Origin: Clostridia bacterium
GTDB lineage: Bacteria; Bacillota; Clostridia; Christensenellales; Aristaeellaceae
NCBI GenBank assembly: GCA_017427165.1
Contig: JAFRTK010000003.1
Location: forward strand, 1-64,000
Direction: 5' to 3'
Length of the DNA stretch: 64,000 nt
Made by a program: the position numbers and the translations under genes
The notes under the pieces: generated by a model
What the model was told of the DNA's origin: nothing
The model's database searches: none
What the model saw: the letters and a program-made list of their open reading frames with translations, nothing else
Shown: one piece after another, positions 51,755 to 60,882 of the stretch
How the letters are laid out: each line of letters opens with the position of its first letter
Position numbering within the stretch: the stretch's first letter is position 1

Positions 51755-52681
51755 ATGATTACCACCATCTGCATGAATCCATGTTTTGACAGGACGGTTG
51801 AGGTGGATACGCTTCAGATCAGCCGTGTCAACCGGATCCGGAACGCACGTGATGACCTGGGCGGAAAAGGCATCAATGTCGCCGTTGTGGCCGGAAGGCT
51901 CGGCCTGGATGTCCAGTGCATCGGGATCATGGGAAACGACGGTTCCGCTGAGCTCAGCGGACTGATGGACAGGGAAGGACTGCGTCACCGTTTCCTGACT
52001 GTCCCCGGTCGTGTCCGCACCAATATGAAAATATACAGCCGGGACGGCCAGGGTGTCACTGAACTGAACGAACCCGGCGCTGCCGTGGACGATTCCATCC
52101 TCCGTGATTTTTTCGAACTGACCCGGCAGGAAACAGCTTCCAGTGAAATCGTCGTGATGACCGGCAGTCTTCCGCCGGGATGCCCGGAAGGCACATACCG
52201 GGATCTCATGAATGCACTGGACGGGAAAAAATGCATCCTGGATACTGAAGGCAAAGAACTCGAGCTTGCCGCCAAAGGCGCGAAGCCCTATCTGATCAAA
52301 CCCAACCTGCGCGAGCTGGAAACCACACTCGGCATAGAACTCCGTACAATCCGGGCGATCCGTGACGCCGCTCTGCTGTTTATCCGCCTCGGTGTGGAAC
52401 ATGCTGTTGTTTCCATGGGGGAGATGGGCGCCATGTATGTATCTGAGCGGAAAACACTGTTTGCCCCTGCTCTCCGGATTGAAGCCAAATCCACCGTCGG
52501 AGCCGGGGATGCTATGATCGGCGGTATGCTGATGGGCTATGAGAAAACCGGCGATATGGCGAAGGCTTTCCGATACGGAATCGCAGCCGGTGCTGCCAGT
52601 GTCATGACAGAAGGCACCCAGCTGATTGTCCGGTCGGATTTTGAAAAACTGCTTGCGCAGGTGAAAGTACAGGAAGTGTAA
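51755..52681 (+). CDS. 1-phosphofructokinase-type PfkB family kinase
   Basis: A 308-residue ribokinase-fold sugar kinase of the FruK/LacC group. It starts with ITTICMNPCFDRT, then GGKGINVAVVAGRLG (substrate region), IVVMTGSLPPG, KPNLRELE, and the C-terminal anion-hole/catalytic motif STVGAGDAMIGG with the base aspartate. Fructose-1-phosphate or tagatose-6-phosphate is the likely substrate; no fructose PTS gene is in view. The ATG at 51755 follows GGGGGGTG; a GTG three codons upstream overlaps the ribosome site. Confidence 0.88.
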   Translation: MITTICMNPCFDRTVEVDTLQISRVNRIRNARDDLGGKGINVAVVAGRLGLDVQCIGIMGNDGSAELSGLMDREGLRHRFLTVPGRVRTNMKIYSRDGQGVTELNEPGAAVDDSILRDFFELTRQETASSEIVVMTGSLPPGCPEGTYRDLMNALDGKKCILDTEGKELELAAKGAKPYLIKPNLRELETTLGIELRTIRAIRDAALLFIRLGVEHAVVSMGEMGAMYVSERKTLFAPALRIEAKSTVGAGDAMIGGMLMGYEKTGDMAKAFRYGIAAGAASVMTEGTQLIVRSDFEKLLAQVKVQEV

Positions 52682-52684
52682 GAC

Positions 52685-53140
52685 TTGTTTTTTCGCAGAA
52701 ACAGGGCAGAATATTCAGACGGAATCATTGACCTGATTCCGCTGCAGATTGCGCCGCCCGATTCGGGGCTGCAGTTCGGCCATGAACGCGTCTGGAAAAT
52801 CGCTGTGCACAACAAGCGGAAGGAAATCGGCCAGCTCAGTTACCGGGACGGTGAAAGCCGATGTGTTTACTATTTCGGCCATATCGGCTACCATATCGAT
52901 CCTCCGTACCGGGGACACCATTATGCATGGCGTGCCTGCAGGCTGATCCGGGACGAAATCCTGATGAGCGGCAAATCATCCGTTGTGATTACCTGCGACC
53001 CGGACAATGACGCGAGCCGCAAAACATGCGAGCGGCTGAACTGCCGGCTGGAAGGGATTTCTGCAGTTCCCCGTGACCTGCAGGAAAAATATGAACTCAG
53101 CAGTATGAAATGCCGGTATATCTGGCAGATTACTGCCTGA
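52685..53140 (+). CDS. GNAT-family N-acetyltransferase-like protein
   Basis: A 151-residue protein with the GNAT fold pattern: a central strand pair, the acetyl-CoA-binding segment GYHIDPPYRGHHYAWRACRLI (positions about 79-99) and the terminal NDASRKTCERLNCRLEG motif typical of GNAT motif B. The acceptor is unknown. No ATG is available before residue 95, and TTG at 52685 follows AGGAAGTG at proper spacing, so TTG is the start. It lies three bases after the kinase gene. Confidence 0.8.
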   Translation: MFFRRNRAEYSDGIIDLIPLQIAPPDSGLQFGHERVWKIAVHNKRKEIGQLSYRDGESRCVYYFGHIGYHIDPPYRGHHYAWRACRLIRDEILMSGKSSVVITCDPDNDASRKTCERLNCRLEGISAVPRDLQEKYELSSMKCRYIWQITA

Positions 53141-53152
53141 CAAAAGGAACTT

Positions 53153-53932
53153 ATGTTTAAAGAAATTGACGGTGTCAGAATTCATTACGAAACTTCCGGG
53201 GACAGCGGAAGCCGCATTCTTCTTCTGCACGGATGGGGATGCAGTATCCAGCTGATGAAGCCTGTTGCAGACCGGATCACCGGGAATCATCGTTTCATGA
53301 TCATCGATTTTCCTGGTCATGGGGAAAGCGGCCGTCCGCCTGAACCGTGGGGAGTGCCGGAATACAGTGAATGCCTGCTCCGTTTCCTGCAGGAAACCGG
53401 TTTTTATCCGTGCCATATCATCGCACACAGCTTCGGTGCCCGTATTGCCGCCTGGATCGCATCGATACAGCCGGAAATGGTGAACCGGATCATCCTGACC
53501 GGAGCTGCGGGCATCCGTCCGAAGCAGACGGAAGCCGCCAGGAAACGGTCCGCGCAATACCAGAAGCTGAAGCGTATCAATGCCTTTGCCGCCAAAGTCC
53601 CGCTTCTGCACGGAGTATCCCTCCGCCTGGAGGAGAAGCTCCGCCGGAAGTATGGCAGCCGGGACTATAACAGCCTCGATGCGGAAATGCGGAAAACCTT
53701 TGTCCGGATCGTCAGCCAGGATCTCACGGATCTGTACGGATCATTCCGTTCCAGCACTCTCCTGCTTTGGGGTGACCAGGATACCGAAACGCCGCTCTGG
53801 ATGGGCCGTGAGATGGAAAAGATGATCCCGGACAGCGCTCTGATCATCCTGGAGGGCGGTACACATTTTGCCTATCTGGAACAGGTGGACAGATTCTGCG
53901 CCATCGCTTCCGAATTCCTGAAGGAGGATTGA
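53153..53932 (+). CDS. alpha/beta hydrolase
   Basis: A 259-residue alpha/beta-hydrolase. The oxyanion region LLLHGWGCS is followed by the nucleophile elbow AHSFGA with S93; D210 (LLWGDQD) and H238 (EGGTHF) complete the probable triad. The substrate is unknown. No signal peptide, so it is cytoplasmic. It lies three bases upstream of the murF-like gene and may be functionally tied to it. AAAAGGA precedes the ATG. Confidence 0.87.
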   Translation: MFKEIDGVRIHYETSGDSGSRILLLHGWGCSIQLMKPVADRITGNHRFMIIDFPGHGESGRPPEPWGVPEYSECLLRFLQETGFYPCHIIAHSFGARIAAWIASIQPEMVNRIILTGAAGIRPKQTEAARKRSAQYQKLKRINAFAAKVPLLHGVSLRLEEKLRRKYGSRDYNSLDAEMRKTFVRIVSQDLTDLYGSFRSSTLLLWGDQDTETPLWMGREMEKMIPDSALIILEGGTHFAYLEQVDRFCAIASEFLKED

Positions 53933-53935
53933 TGT

Positions 53936-55543
53936 ATGTACCTGATTGTGCTGCTTTCTCTTTCAGCCGGATGCGTTCTGGCCGGAAGGCTCCTCTTTCA
54001 TTATTTCCAGCTGGAAAGCTATCAGCACCCCGGGTATTTCCGGACCATCCGCCGCAATGCCCTGAAGGCATTCCTTCCGGGACTGGCTGAAACACTCGCA
54101 TTGTCTCTCTCCGGGCTCCTTTTCGCATATATAATCCCGGAAGACAATGACTGGCTCCCGCCTGTATGCGTTTCCGTCGTCATCCTCCTCTGCGGCATAC
54201 TGCTCTACCGCCTGGCCAGGGACCACAAAGCAAAAAAACCATTCCGGTTCACTCCCCGGATGAAACGGCTTTATGCCGTATCTTTTGTTGTTTTTTTTGG
54301 AATCCTGATCGTTATCCGTTTCTGCGCGTCCCTGTTGCTGCCGTTCTCCGCTGCAGGGGGGGTAATGCTGTTGTTTGTGTTTCCCCTGTTTCTCCCGGTC
54401 TGGGTCGCACTGGCCGGCCTGATTGCCTGGCCGATTGAAAAAGCGATCAGCGAAATGTATTTCCGTGATGCCCAGCGGATTCTCCGTGACCGGAAGGACC
54501 TGATCAGAATCGGTATTACCGGATCATGGGGAAAAACGAGCGTCAAGTTCATCCTGGGGACAATTCTCAGTGAGAAATACAATACGCTGGTTACCCCCTC
54601 CAGCTTCAACACCCCCATGGGCGTGACACGGGTGATCCGCACCTCCCTGGAGCCGGGGCACCGTGTCTTCATTGCGGAAATGGGCGCGCGGCATGTAGGG
54701 GATATTAAAGAGATGTGCCGCCTGGTCCATCCGGAAATCGGAATCCTGACCTCTGTCGGTCCCCAGCATCTGGATACGTTCAAAACCCTGGAACGTATTA
54801 CCAGAACCAAATATGAGCTGATTGACGCCCTGCCGGATGACGGCCGCTGCTTTTTCCCGGATGACCAGGGAATCTGCCTGGACCTCTACCGGAAGACAGA
54901 GAAGCCCAAAATGCTTTCCGGCCTGAACAGCCAGACGGATGATGTATGGGCCGAAGATATTTCCGTATCCCCGGAAGGCAGCCATTTTGTCCTTTGCACC
55001 CGCGATTTCTGCATTCCATGCCGGACAGCGCTGCTCGGTGAACTGAACATCCGGAATATCGTTCTTTGCGCATCCGTCGCCGTCAGCCTGGGGCTCACCG
55101 GGGAACAGATTGCCCGCGGAATCAGCCGGCTGTCTCCTGTGGAGCATCGTCTCCAGCTGATTCCCAGCCCCGGCGGCATCACCATTATCGATGACGCATT
55201 CAACAGCAATATCCGGGGCGCGGAACAGGCTTTCCAGGTACTGAAAGAGTTTCCGCCTCAGCGTATCATCATTACCCCCGGCATGGTGGAACTGGGAAAG
55301 CTGGAGTATGAAATGAACCGTGAGTTCGGTGAGAAGATGGCTGCCGGATGCGATACCGCAATCCTTGTCGGCAAAAAGCGCAGCGCCGCCATCCGCGAAG
55401 GCCTGGCCAAGGCCGGTTTCCCGGAAGAGAATATCCGGGTCGCCGATTCGCTGGATGAAGCCGTGCAGATGATGCACGACATTGCCCGTTCCGGGGATAC
55501 CGTGCTGTTCGAAAATGACCTTCCCGACAATTACAGTGAATAA
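53936..55543 (+). CDS. murF: MurF-like Mur ligase with N-terminal membrane domain
   Basis: A 535-residue Mur ligase. About residues 1-165 contain five hydrophobic segments (roughly 3-20, 52-68, 77-93, 113-132, 138-160) where MurF normally has its UDP-MurNAc-tripeptide-binding domain. The ATP-binding centre begins with GITGSWGKTS (193-202, K200) and continues with NTPMGVTRVI and IAEMGARHVGDI; the C-terminal domain has EHRLQLIP and DDAFNSN, followed by PGMVELG, all MurF-like. It probably adds D-Ala-D-Ala to a muramyl peptide at the membrane. Ddl is encoded next, which supports this. GGAGG precedes the ATG. Confidence 0.82.
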   Translation: MYLIVLLSLSAGCVLAGRLLFHYFQLESYQHPGYFRTIRRNALKAFLPGLAETLALSLSGLLFAYIIPEDNDWLPPVCVSVVILLCGILLYRLARDHKAKKPFRFTPRMKRLYAVSFVVFFGILIVIRFCASLLLPFSAAGGVMLLFVFPLFLPVWVALAGLIAWPIEKAISEMYFRDAQRILRDRKDLIRIGITGSWGKTSVKFILGTILSEKYNTLVTPSSFNTPMGVTRVIRTSLEPGHRVFIAEMGARHVGDIKEMCRLVHPEIGILTSVGPQHLDTFKTLERITRTKYELIDALPDDGRCFFPDDQGICLDLYRKTEKPKMLSGLNSQTDDVWAEDISVSPEGSHFVLCTRDFCIPCRTALLGELNIRNIVLCASVAVSLGLTGEQIARGISRLSPVEHRLQLIPSPGGITIIDDAFNSNIRGAEQAFQVLKEFPPQRIIITPGMVELGKLEYEMNREFGEKMAAGCDTAILVGKKRSAAIREGLAKAGFPEENIRVADSLDEAVQMMHDIARSGDTVLFENDLPDNYSE

Positions 55544-55606
55544 ATGTCCGGAACTACCTGCCGGATGCATCTGCCTTTCCGGCATTATGAAACGGAGGAA
55601 TCAGAG

Positions 55607-56824
55607 TTGAAAAAGCAAATCGGCGTTATATTCGGAAGCCGCAGCTGTGAAAGGGAAGTCGCCATCATCAGCGCCATCCAGCTGATGCGTCATGCCGACA
55701 CGGAACAGTATGACGTGATTCCGGTTTATATTGATGAGCACGGAAGCTGGTATACCGGTGAAAAGCTGAAAGAGATCGATACTTTCCGTCCGTTCAAAGG
55801 CGAAACTGCCGGTATTGTCCGTGTATTTCCGGACCTGAGTTCCGGATCCGGGGCACTGCTCCGCCTGGAGAAAGGCAAGGGGCTTTTCAGCCGCGAAAAA
55901 CTTGAAATTGTCGCCCGGATTGACGTGTATATTGTTGTCATGCACGGCCTGAACGGTGAGGACGGCACCCTGCAGGGACTGCTGGAGCTTGCCAACGTTC
56001 CGTATACATCCACCGGCGTTCCCGGCAGCGCGATCGGAATGGACAAAATTATCATGAAGCAGTTCTTCCGCGGTGCCGGCCTGCCGGTTCTTCCCGGTGT
56101 CGCTGTAACACGGCGTGAGTTTGAAAGCAATGCCGAAGATGTCACCGAAAAGATCCGGAATGAACTCGGATTCCCGGTATTTGTAAAACCGGCCAACCTT
56201 GGAAGCAGCATCGGGGTCAGCCGTGCCGATGATGAAGACGGCCTGAAGGACAGCCTGTCCCTTGCATTTGAATATGACCGGCGGGTCCTGGTGGAAAAAG
56301 GCCTGAACCAGCCGATTGAACTGAACTGCAGCGTGCTCGGGTATGATGATGAAGTGTCGGCATCCTCCATTGAGATGCCGCTGAACAGCACTGAATTCCT
56401 GACCTTTGGTGAAAAATACCTTGCATCCGGCGGCAGCAAGGGAATGGCCAGCCTCCATCGTGTCCTTCCGGCACCTATTGACGACGAACTGAAAACCGAA
56501 ATCCAGAATATGAGCAAGGATATATTCCGGATGATGGACGGAAAAGGCGTGGTCCGCATCGATTATATGTTTGACCGCGACAGCGAAAAGCTGTATATCA
56601 CGGAAATCAACACAATTCCCGGCAGCCTTGCATTCTATCTGTGGGAATATGACGGAATCCGGTACCGTGAGCTGATTGACCGGATGATCCGGTATGCGGA
56701 AAAAGCGCATGAAGACCGGAACCATGCTAATTATGCCTATACCAGCGACATCCTGAAAAGCGCCAGCACCGGCGCGAAAGGCAGCAAGGGAGCAAAAGGC
56801 AGCAAAGGCGGCGTGAAGCTGTAA
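55607..56824 (+). CDS. ddl: D-alanine--D-alanine ligase family ATP-grasp enzyme
   Basis: A 405-residue ATP-grasp ligase. Motifs: IGVIFGSRSCEREVAIISA at the N-terminus, MHGLNGEDGTLQGLLEL, YTSTGVPGSAIGMDK, KPANLGSSIGVSRA and ITEINTIPGSLAF. The protein is longer than typical Ddl (300-370). It ends with a basic Gly/Lys/Ser repeat, GAKGSKGAKGSKGGVKL, of unknown role. I chose TTG at 55607 because GGAGG lies eight bases upstream; an in-frame ATG at 55544 has no ribosome site. It follows the murF-like gene, whose substrate dipeptide it would make. D-Ala-D-Lac or D-Ser specificity cannot be excluded. Confidence 0.87.
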   Translation: MKKQIGVIFGSRSCEREVAIISAIQLMRHADTEQYDVIPVYIDEHGSWYTGEKLKEIDTFRPFKGETAGIVRVFPDLSSGSGALLRLEKGKGLFSREKLEIVARIDVYIVVMHGLNGEDGTLQGLLELANVPYTSTGVPGSAIGMDKIIMKQFFRGAGLPVLPGVAVTRREFESNAEDVTEKIRNELGFPVFVKPANLGSSIGVSRADDEDGLKDSLSLAFEYDRRVLVEKGLNQPIELNCSVLGYDDEVSASSIEMPLNSTEFLTFGEKYLASGGSKGMASLHRVLPAPIDDELKTEIQNMSKDIFRMMDGKGVVRIDYMFDRDSEKLYITEINTIPGSLAFYLWEYDGIRYRELIDRMIRYAEKAHEDRNHANYAYTSDILKSASTGAKGSKGAKGSKGGVKL

Positions 56825-56857
56825 TCAGGATGAAATAAGGCAGAGAGAGGCGGAAAC

Positions 56858-58732
56858 ATGCTGGAGAAGATCAGTTCCCCTGCGGATCTGGCCCATCTGA
56901 GCGAAAATGAAATACAGGACCTTGCCGGAGAAATCCGGACTGAACTGATCCGGACCGTCTCCGAAAACGGCGGTCATCTGGCATCCAACCTGGGTGTTGT
57001 GGAGTTGACGCTTGCAATCCATCGTGTATTTCACCTGCCCGAAGATAAAATTGTGTTTGATGTCGGTCATCAGTCCTATGTCCATAAACTGATTACCGGC
57101 CGGTACAGGCAATTCAGGACGCTCCGTGAATATGGCGGAATTTCCGGTTTCCCGAAGCGGGATGAAAGCGAATATGACTGTTTTGAGACCGGCCATGCGA
57201 GTACTTCCATTTCCGCAGCACTGGGTCTTGCACGCGCGCGGGATTACCGGAACGAACATCACCACGTTATTGCGTTGGTCGGAGACGGTGCGATGACCGG
57301 CGGCATGTGCTATGAGGCACTGAACGATGCCGGGCACAGCCATACACGCCTGATTGTAATCCTGAACGATAATGAGATGAGCATCGCGCCGAATGTGGGC
57401 GCACTCAGTTCCTACCTGACAGACCTGAGAATCAGCGCGGGATGGCAGAGTGCGAAACAGCGCGTCCGCCGCCTGAACCGGTTCCCGGTTTTCGGGAAAC
57501 TGATATACCGGACAATGCACGGCACCAAGAAGCTGCTCAAATCCATGCTCCTGCGCGGCGGAGACCTGGGCTTCTTCGAAGCCCTCGGTTTCCAGTATTT
57601 CGGACCGATCAACGGCCATGACCTTGCCAGTCTGGAAAAAACCCTGAAAAAAGCGGGGGAATGTACCGGCCCCTGTGTCATTCACGTACTGACCAAAAAG
57701 GGATACGGATATGAGCAGGCTGAAGCCCGCCCGGAAGCATTCCACGGGACGCCGCCTTTCTACATTGAATCCGGAAACCGGATCCGGAAACCGGATTATC
57801 CCTCCTCCGGGCATGTCATGGCAGACACCCTTGCCGGGATGCGTGCCTCTGATGACCGAATCGTGGCGATCACTGCGGCAATGAAACTCGGGACCGGTCT
57901 GGACTACTTCGCGGAAAAATACCCGGAAGCCGTTATCGATACCGGCATCACCGAAGAGCATGCCGCCACGCTGGCCGCCGGCCTGGCCGCCGGCGGAATG
58001 CGTCCGTATTATGCCGTGTATTCCACATTCTTCCAGCGCTGTTACGATCAGATGATCCATGATGTATGTATGCAGAACCTTCCGGTCGTCTTCCTTCTGG
58101 ACCGGAGCGGTCTCGGCGGGGAAGACGGCCGTACCCACCATGGTCTCTTTGACCTGGCAGAAGTCCTGCCTGTACCCGGAATGACAGTCCTGGCTCCCTG
58201 CGACGCGCTCGAGCTCAGCGAGATGATCCGCTGGACGCTCACACAAAACGGTCCCTGCACGATCCGCTACCAGAAGGACGGGACACCCATTCCGTACTGC
58301 CATCCGGAAGGCCGGCATTTTATGCCCGGAAAATGGCATACTGTTTTTGAGGGGAGCGACCTGATGATCCTCGCCGCCGGAAACATGATCCAGCAGGCGG
58401 TATCTGTCCGGTCTCTGCTGGAAAAGGAGGGCGTTTCCGCATCTGTAGTCCAGTGCACCTCCCTGAAGCCTGCAGATGAGGAATTCCTTTCCCGCATAAC
58501 TCCGGATACTCCATATTTCACGCTGGAGGAGCATATGGAAACCGGCGGGTTCGGGTCCTACATTTCCGGACTCTGCCGAAAAAAAGGATATCCGCAGCCC
58601 TCCGACTGTATCGGCGTTCCGGACTGCCGGATTGATCACGGAAGCCACCAGCTGCTGATGAGAGATGCCGGTCTCAGCCCGGATCAGATCGCCGGCAGGA
58701 TCCTGCACAAAATCGGGAGGGCTGAGCAGTGA
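56858..58732 (+). CDS. dxs: 1-deoxy-D-xylulose-5-phosphate synthase
   Basis: Thiamine diphosphate enzyme that condenses pyruvate and glyceraldehyde-3-phosphate, first step of the MEP pathway. The 624 residues show HLASNLGVVELTLAIH, VFDVGHQSYVHK, GDGAMTGGMCYEALN, ILNDNEMSIAPNVG, the transketolase-like centre with TGITEEHAATLAAGLAAGG, and DRSGLGGEDGRTHHG. GAGAGGCGG precedes the ATG. It overlaps tlyA by four bases. IspE of the same pathway is at the left edge of the window. Confidence 0.96.
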   Translation: MLEKISSPADLAHLSENEIQDLAGEIRTELIRTVSENGGHLASNLGVVELTLAIHRVFHLPEDKIVFDVGHQSYVHKLITGRYRQFRTLREYGGISGFPKRDESEYDCFETGHASTSISAALGLARARDYRNEHHHVIALVGDGAMTGGMCYEALNDAGHSHTRLIVILNDNEMSIAPNVGALSSYLTDLRISAGWQSAKQRVRRLNRFPVFGKLIYRTMHGTKKLLKSMLLRGGDLGFFEALGFQYFGPINGHDLASLEKTLKKAGECTGPCVIHVLTKKGYGYEQAEARPEAFHGTPPFYIESGNRIRKPDYPSSGHVMADTLAGMRASDDRIVAITAAMKLGTGLDYFAEKYPEAVIDTGITEEHAATLAAGLAAGGMRPYYAVYSTFFQRCYDQMIHDVCMQNLPVVFLLDRSGLGGEDGRTHHGLFDLAEVLPVPGMTVLAPCDALELSEMIRWTLTQNGPCTIRYQKDGTPIPYCHPEGRHFMPGKWHTVFEGSDLMILAAGNMIQQAVSVRSLLEKEGVSASVVQCTSLKPADEEFLSRITPDTPYFTLEEHMETGGFGSYISGLCRKKGYPQPSDCIGVPDCRIDHGSHQLLMRDAGLSPDQIAGRILHKIGRAEQ

Positions 58733-59562
58733 CGGAGAAAACTCGAGCGGATGTTGCGCTGGTAAACCGCGGCCTCGCGGAAAGCCGGGAAAAGGCGCAG
58801 GCTGCCATCATGGCCGGGCTGGTCTTTATCGGCGAACGGCGCGTAATGAAAGCATCCGAACCGGTCCGGCCGGAAGACAACCTGCTGATGCGGCAGCCGG
58901 AAAATACCTATGTCAGCCGGGGGGCGCTGAAACTTGAAAAAGCGGTCCGTGTATTCAACGCCGACCTGAAAGAGCGGGTAATCCTCGATGCCGGTGCCAG
59001 TACCGGCGGCTTTACGGATGTATGCCTTCGCTACGGCGCCCGGCATGTTTACGCGGTGGATGTCGGTTACGGCCAGCTGGACTGGAAGCTCCGGAATGAC
59101 CCGCGGGTAACCGTTATGGAAAGGACAAACGCCCGTTTCCTGACAGCGGATATGTTTCCGGAAAAGCCGGAGATCGCCGTGATGGACGTCAGTTTTATCT
59201 CCATCCGCCTGATTCTTCCGGCACTGACCGGAATCATCGGCGATCAGGGTATTATCTATTCCCTGATTAAACCCCAGTTTGAAGCCGGCCGTGACAAGGT
59301 TGGGAAAAAAGGGGTAGTCCGTGACCCGAAAACCCATGAGGAAGTGATCCGGACCATTTCCGAATTTGCCCGATCGATCGGATGGTGCATCCGGTATCTG
59401 GATTATTCACCGATCACCGGTCCGGAAGGGAATATCGAATTCCTTTCCGAAATCCGGAAAGCGGATGATCCTTCTGCCGGAATTACAGACAACGATATCC
59501 GGTCCGTTGTGGCGGAAGCCCACCGGAAACTGACAAATGAACAGGGGGATGGTCATCTTTGA
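58729..59562 (+). CDS. tlyA: TlyA family rRNA 2'-O-methyltransferase
   Basis: A 277-residue S4-domain RNA methyltransferase. The first 60 residues form the S4 RNA-binding domain (RADVALVNRGLAESREKAQ), followed by the Rossmann SAM domain with ILDAGASTGGFTDVCL and YAVDVGYGQLDWKLRND. In actinobacteria TlyA methylates 16S and 23S rRNA cytidines; the same activity is presumed here. The start is GTG at 58729, overlapping the dxs stop (GTGA) and preceded by GGGAGG. The dxs-tlyA-nadK-argR-recN order is conserved in Clostridia. Confidence 0.93.
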   Translation: MTEKTRADVALVNRGLAESREKAQAAIMAGLVFIGERRVMKASEPVRPEDNLLMRQPENTYVSRGALKLEKAVRVFNADLKERVILDAGASTGGFTDVCLRYGARHVYAVDVGYGQLDWKLRNDPRVTVMERTNARFLTADMFPEKPEIAVMDVSFISIRLILPALTGIIGDQGIIYSLIKPQFEAGRDKVGKKGVVRDPKTHEEVIRTISEFARSIGWCIRYLDYSPITGPEGNIEFLSEIRKADDPSAGITDNDIRSVVAEAHRKLTNEQGDGHL

Positions 59563-60389
59563 TTCGCTGCATCTGTCTTCTGGCAAATCCGGACCGTCCG
59601 GATGCCATCCGTCTTGCGGCCACGGCTGAAACATACCTGAATGCGCACGGGATTGCATGCATCGTCCCGGAATCCGGTACTGAAGAAGCACTGCCGGAAT
59701 GCGCGGAAATCATCCTCACCTTCGGCGGCGATGGAACCCTTCTGATCGGCGCACGGTACGCAATGAAATACCATATCCCCCTGATGGGCTTCAATCTCGG
59801 GACTACCGGATTCCTGACCGAAGAAGAACCGGAACACCTCCAGGAGGCCCTGGACGCAATTCTGGCCGGCAGGTATGAAACAGAGGAACGAATGCTCCTG
59901 GATGTGACCAATGTAAAAACAGGCGAGCATTTCAGCGCGCTCAATGATGCCGTGATCACCCGCGGCGGGTATGCCCGGCTGATCCGTGTGGAATGCACAG
60001 TCAGCGGGGAAGCGTTCGGCACGTTCACATCTGACGGTATGATTGCCGCAACCCCCACCGGCTCCACCGGTTATTCACTCTCCGCCGGAGGGCCGATTGT
60101 GGAACCATCCATGCGGTGCATTGTGCTGACACCCGTATGCGCACACAGCCTGCAGCAATGCCCGTGCGTTGTTTCGGATGGGTCTGAAATCCGTTTCCGC
60201 CTGCAGAAAGACCGGAATCAGACCGCAGAGCTTCAGATCGACGGTATGAACCGCGGAACCCTGGAAGCCGGGGATGAGATCATCGTGACAGGATCTTCCG
60301 ATACAGTGCGGCTTCTCCGGCTGCATCCGTATCATTTTTACAGCCTGCTGCATATGAAACTGCGGGAGTGGGGTTCCAACCACGAGTAA
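59559..60389 (+). CDS. nadK: NAD+ kinase
   Basis: Phosphorylates NAD+ to NADP+. The 276-residue protein has the GGDG motif (56-59) in TFGGDGTLLIGARYA, GFNLGTTGFLTEEEPE, NDAVITRGG, the TPTGSTGYSLSAGGPIVEP nucleotide loop and TPVCAHSL. The start is TTG at 59559, overlapping the tlyA stop (TTGA) with AGGGGGA upstream. Normal family length. Confidence 0.94.
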   Translation: MIRCICLLANPDRPDAIRLAATAETYLNAHGIACIVPESGTEEALPECAEIILTFGGDGTLLIGARYAMKYHIPLMGFNLGTTGFLTEEEPEHLQEALDAILAGRYETEERMLLDVTNVKTGEHFSALNDAVITRGGYARLIRVECTVSGEAFGTFTSDGMIAATPTGSTGYSLSAGGPIVEPSMRCIVLTPVCAHSLQQCPCVVSDGSEIRFRLQKDRNQTAELQIDGMNRGTLEAGDEIIVTGSSDTVRLLRLHPYHFYSLLHMKLREWGSNHE

Positions 60390-60405
60390 CGACGGAGGTG
60401 ACAGT

Positions 60406-60861
60406 ATGAAATCCACCCGCCAGAATGACATTATCCGGATTATCTCAGACAAGGAGATTGAAAAGCAGGAGGAGCTGGCCGGCGAACTGCGCGCGCTCGG
60501 TTACCAGGTCACCCAGGCTACCATTTCACGTGATATCAAGGATCTCCACCTGATCAAGGTCATCGGGGAAAGCGGCAAGTACAAATATGCGCAGCCTGAC
60601 CGTAACCGCTCCGCCGTCAATGTCCGGCTGACGCGGATCCTGTCCGATTCCCTGGTCAGCGTGGAGCAGGCCGGATATATGATTGTGGTCAAAACCCTGA
60701 GCGGATCAGCCGGCGTCGCCGCCGAGGCGATTGATACCATGCAGTGGTCGGGAATACTCGGAACAATCGCCGGTGACAATACCATTTTTATTGTCGCGCG
60801 GGACGAGAGGGTTGCCGATGATATCACCGCCCGCCTCCGGAAGCTGTCCAGCGATGAATAA
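60406..60861 (+). CDS. argR: arginine repressor ArgR/AhrC
   Basis: Arginine-responsive repressor. The 151-residue protein has the N-terminal winged helix-turn-helix (QEELAGELRALGYQVTQATI, then SRDIKDLHLIKV) and a C-terminal oligomerisation/arginine domain (SGILGTIAGDNTIFIVARDE with the conserved GTIAGDNT). No ARG-box target was searched for systematically. It is preceded by ACGGAGGTG and lies 16 bases after nadK. Confidence 0.96.
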   Translation: MKSTRQNDIIRIISDKEIEKQEELAGELRALGYQVTQATISRDIKDLHLIKVIGESGKYKYAQPDRNRSAVNVRLTRILSDSLVSVEQAGYMIVVKTLSGSAGVAAEAIDTMQWSGILGTIAGDNTIFIVARDERVADDITARLRKLSSDE

Positions 60862-60882
60862 CATGCGGGAGGAAAGCACGGT

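Noticed and set aside
56825..58708. 627-codon minus-strand frame opposite dxs
   Set aside because: Mirror of dxs; no domain or ribosome site.
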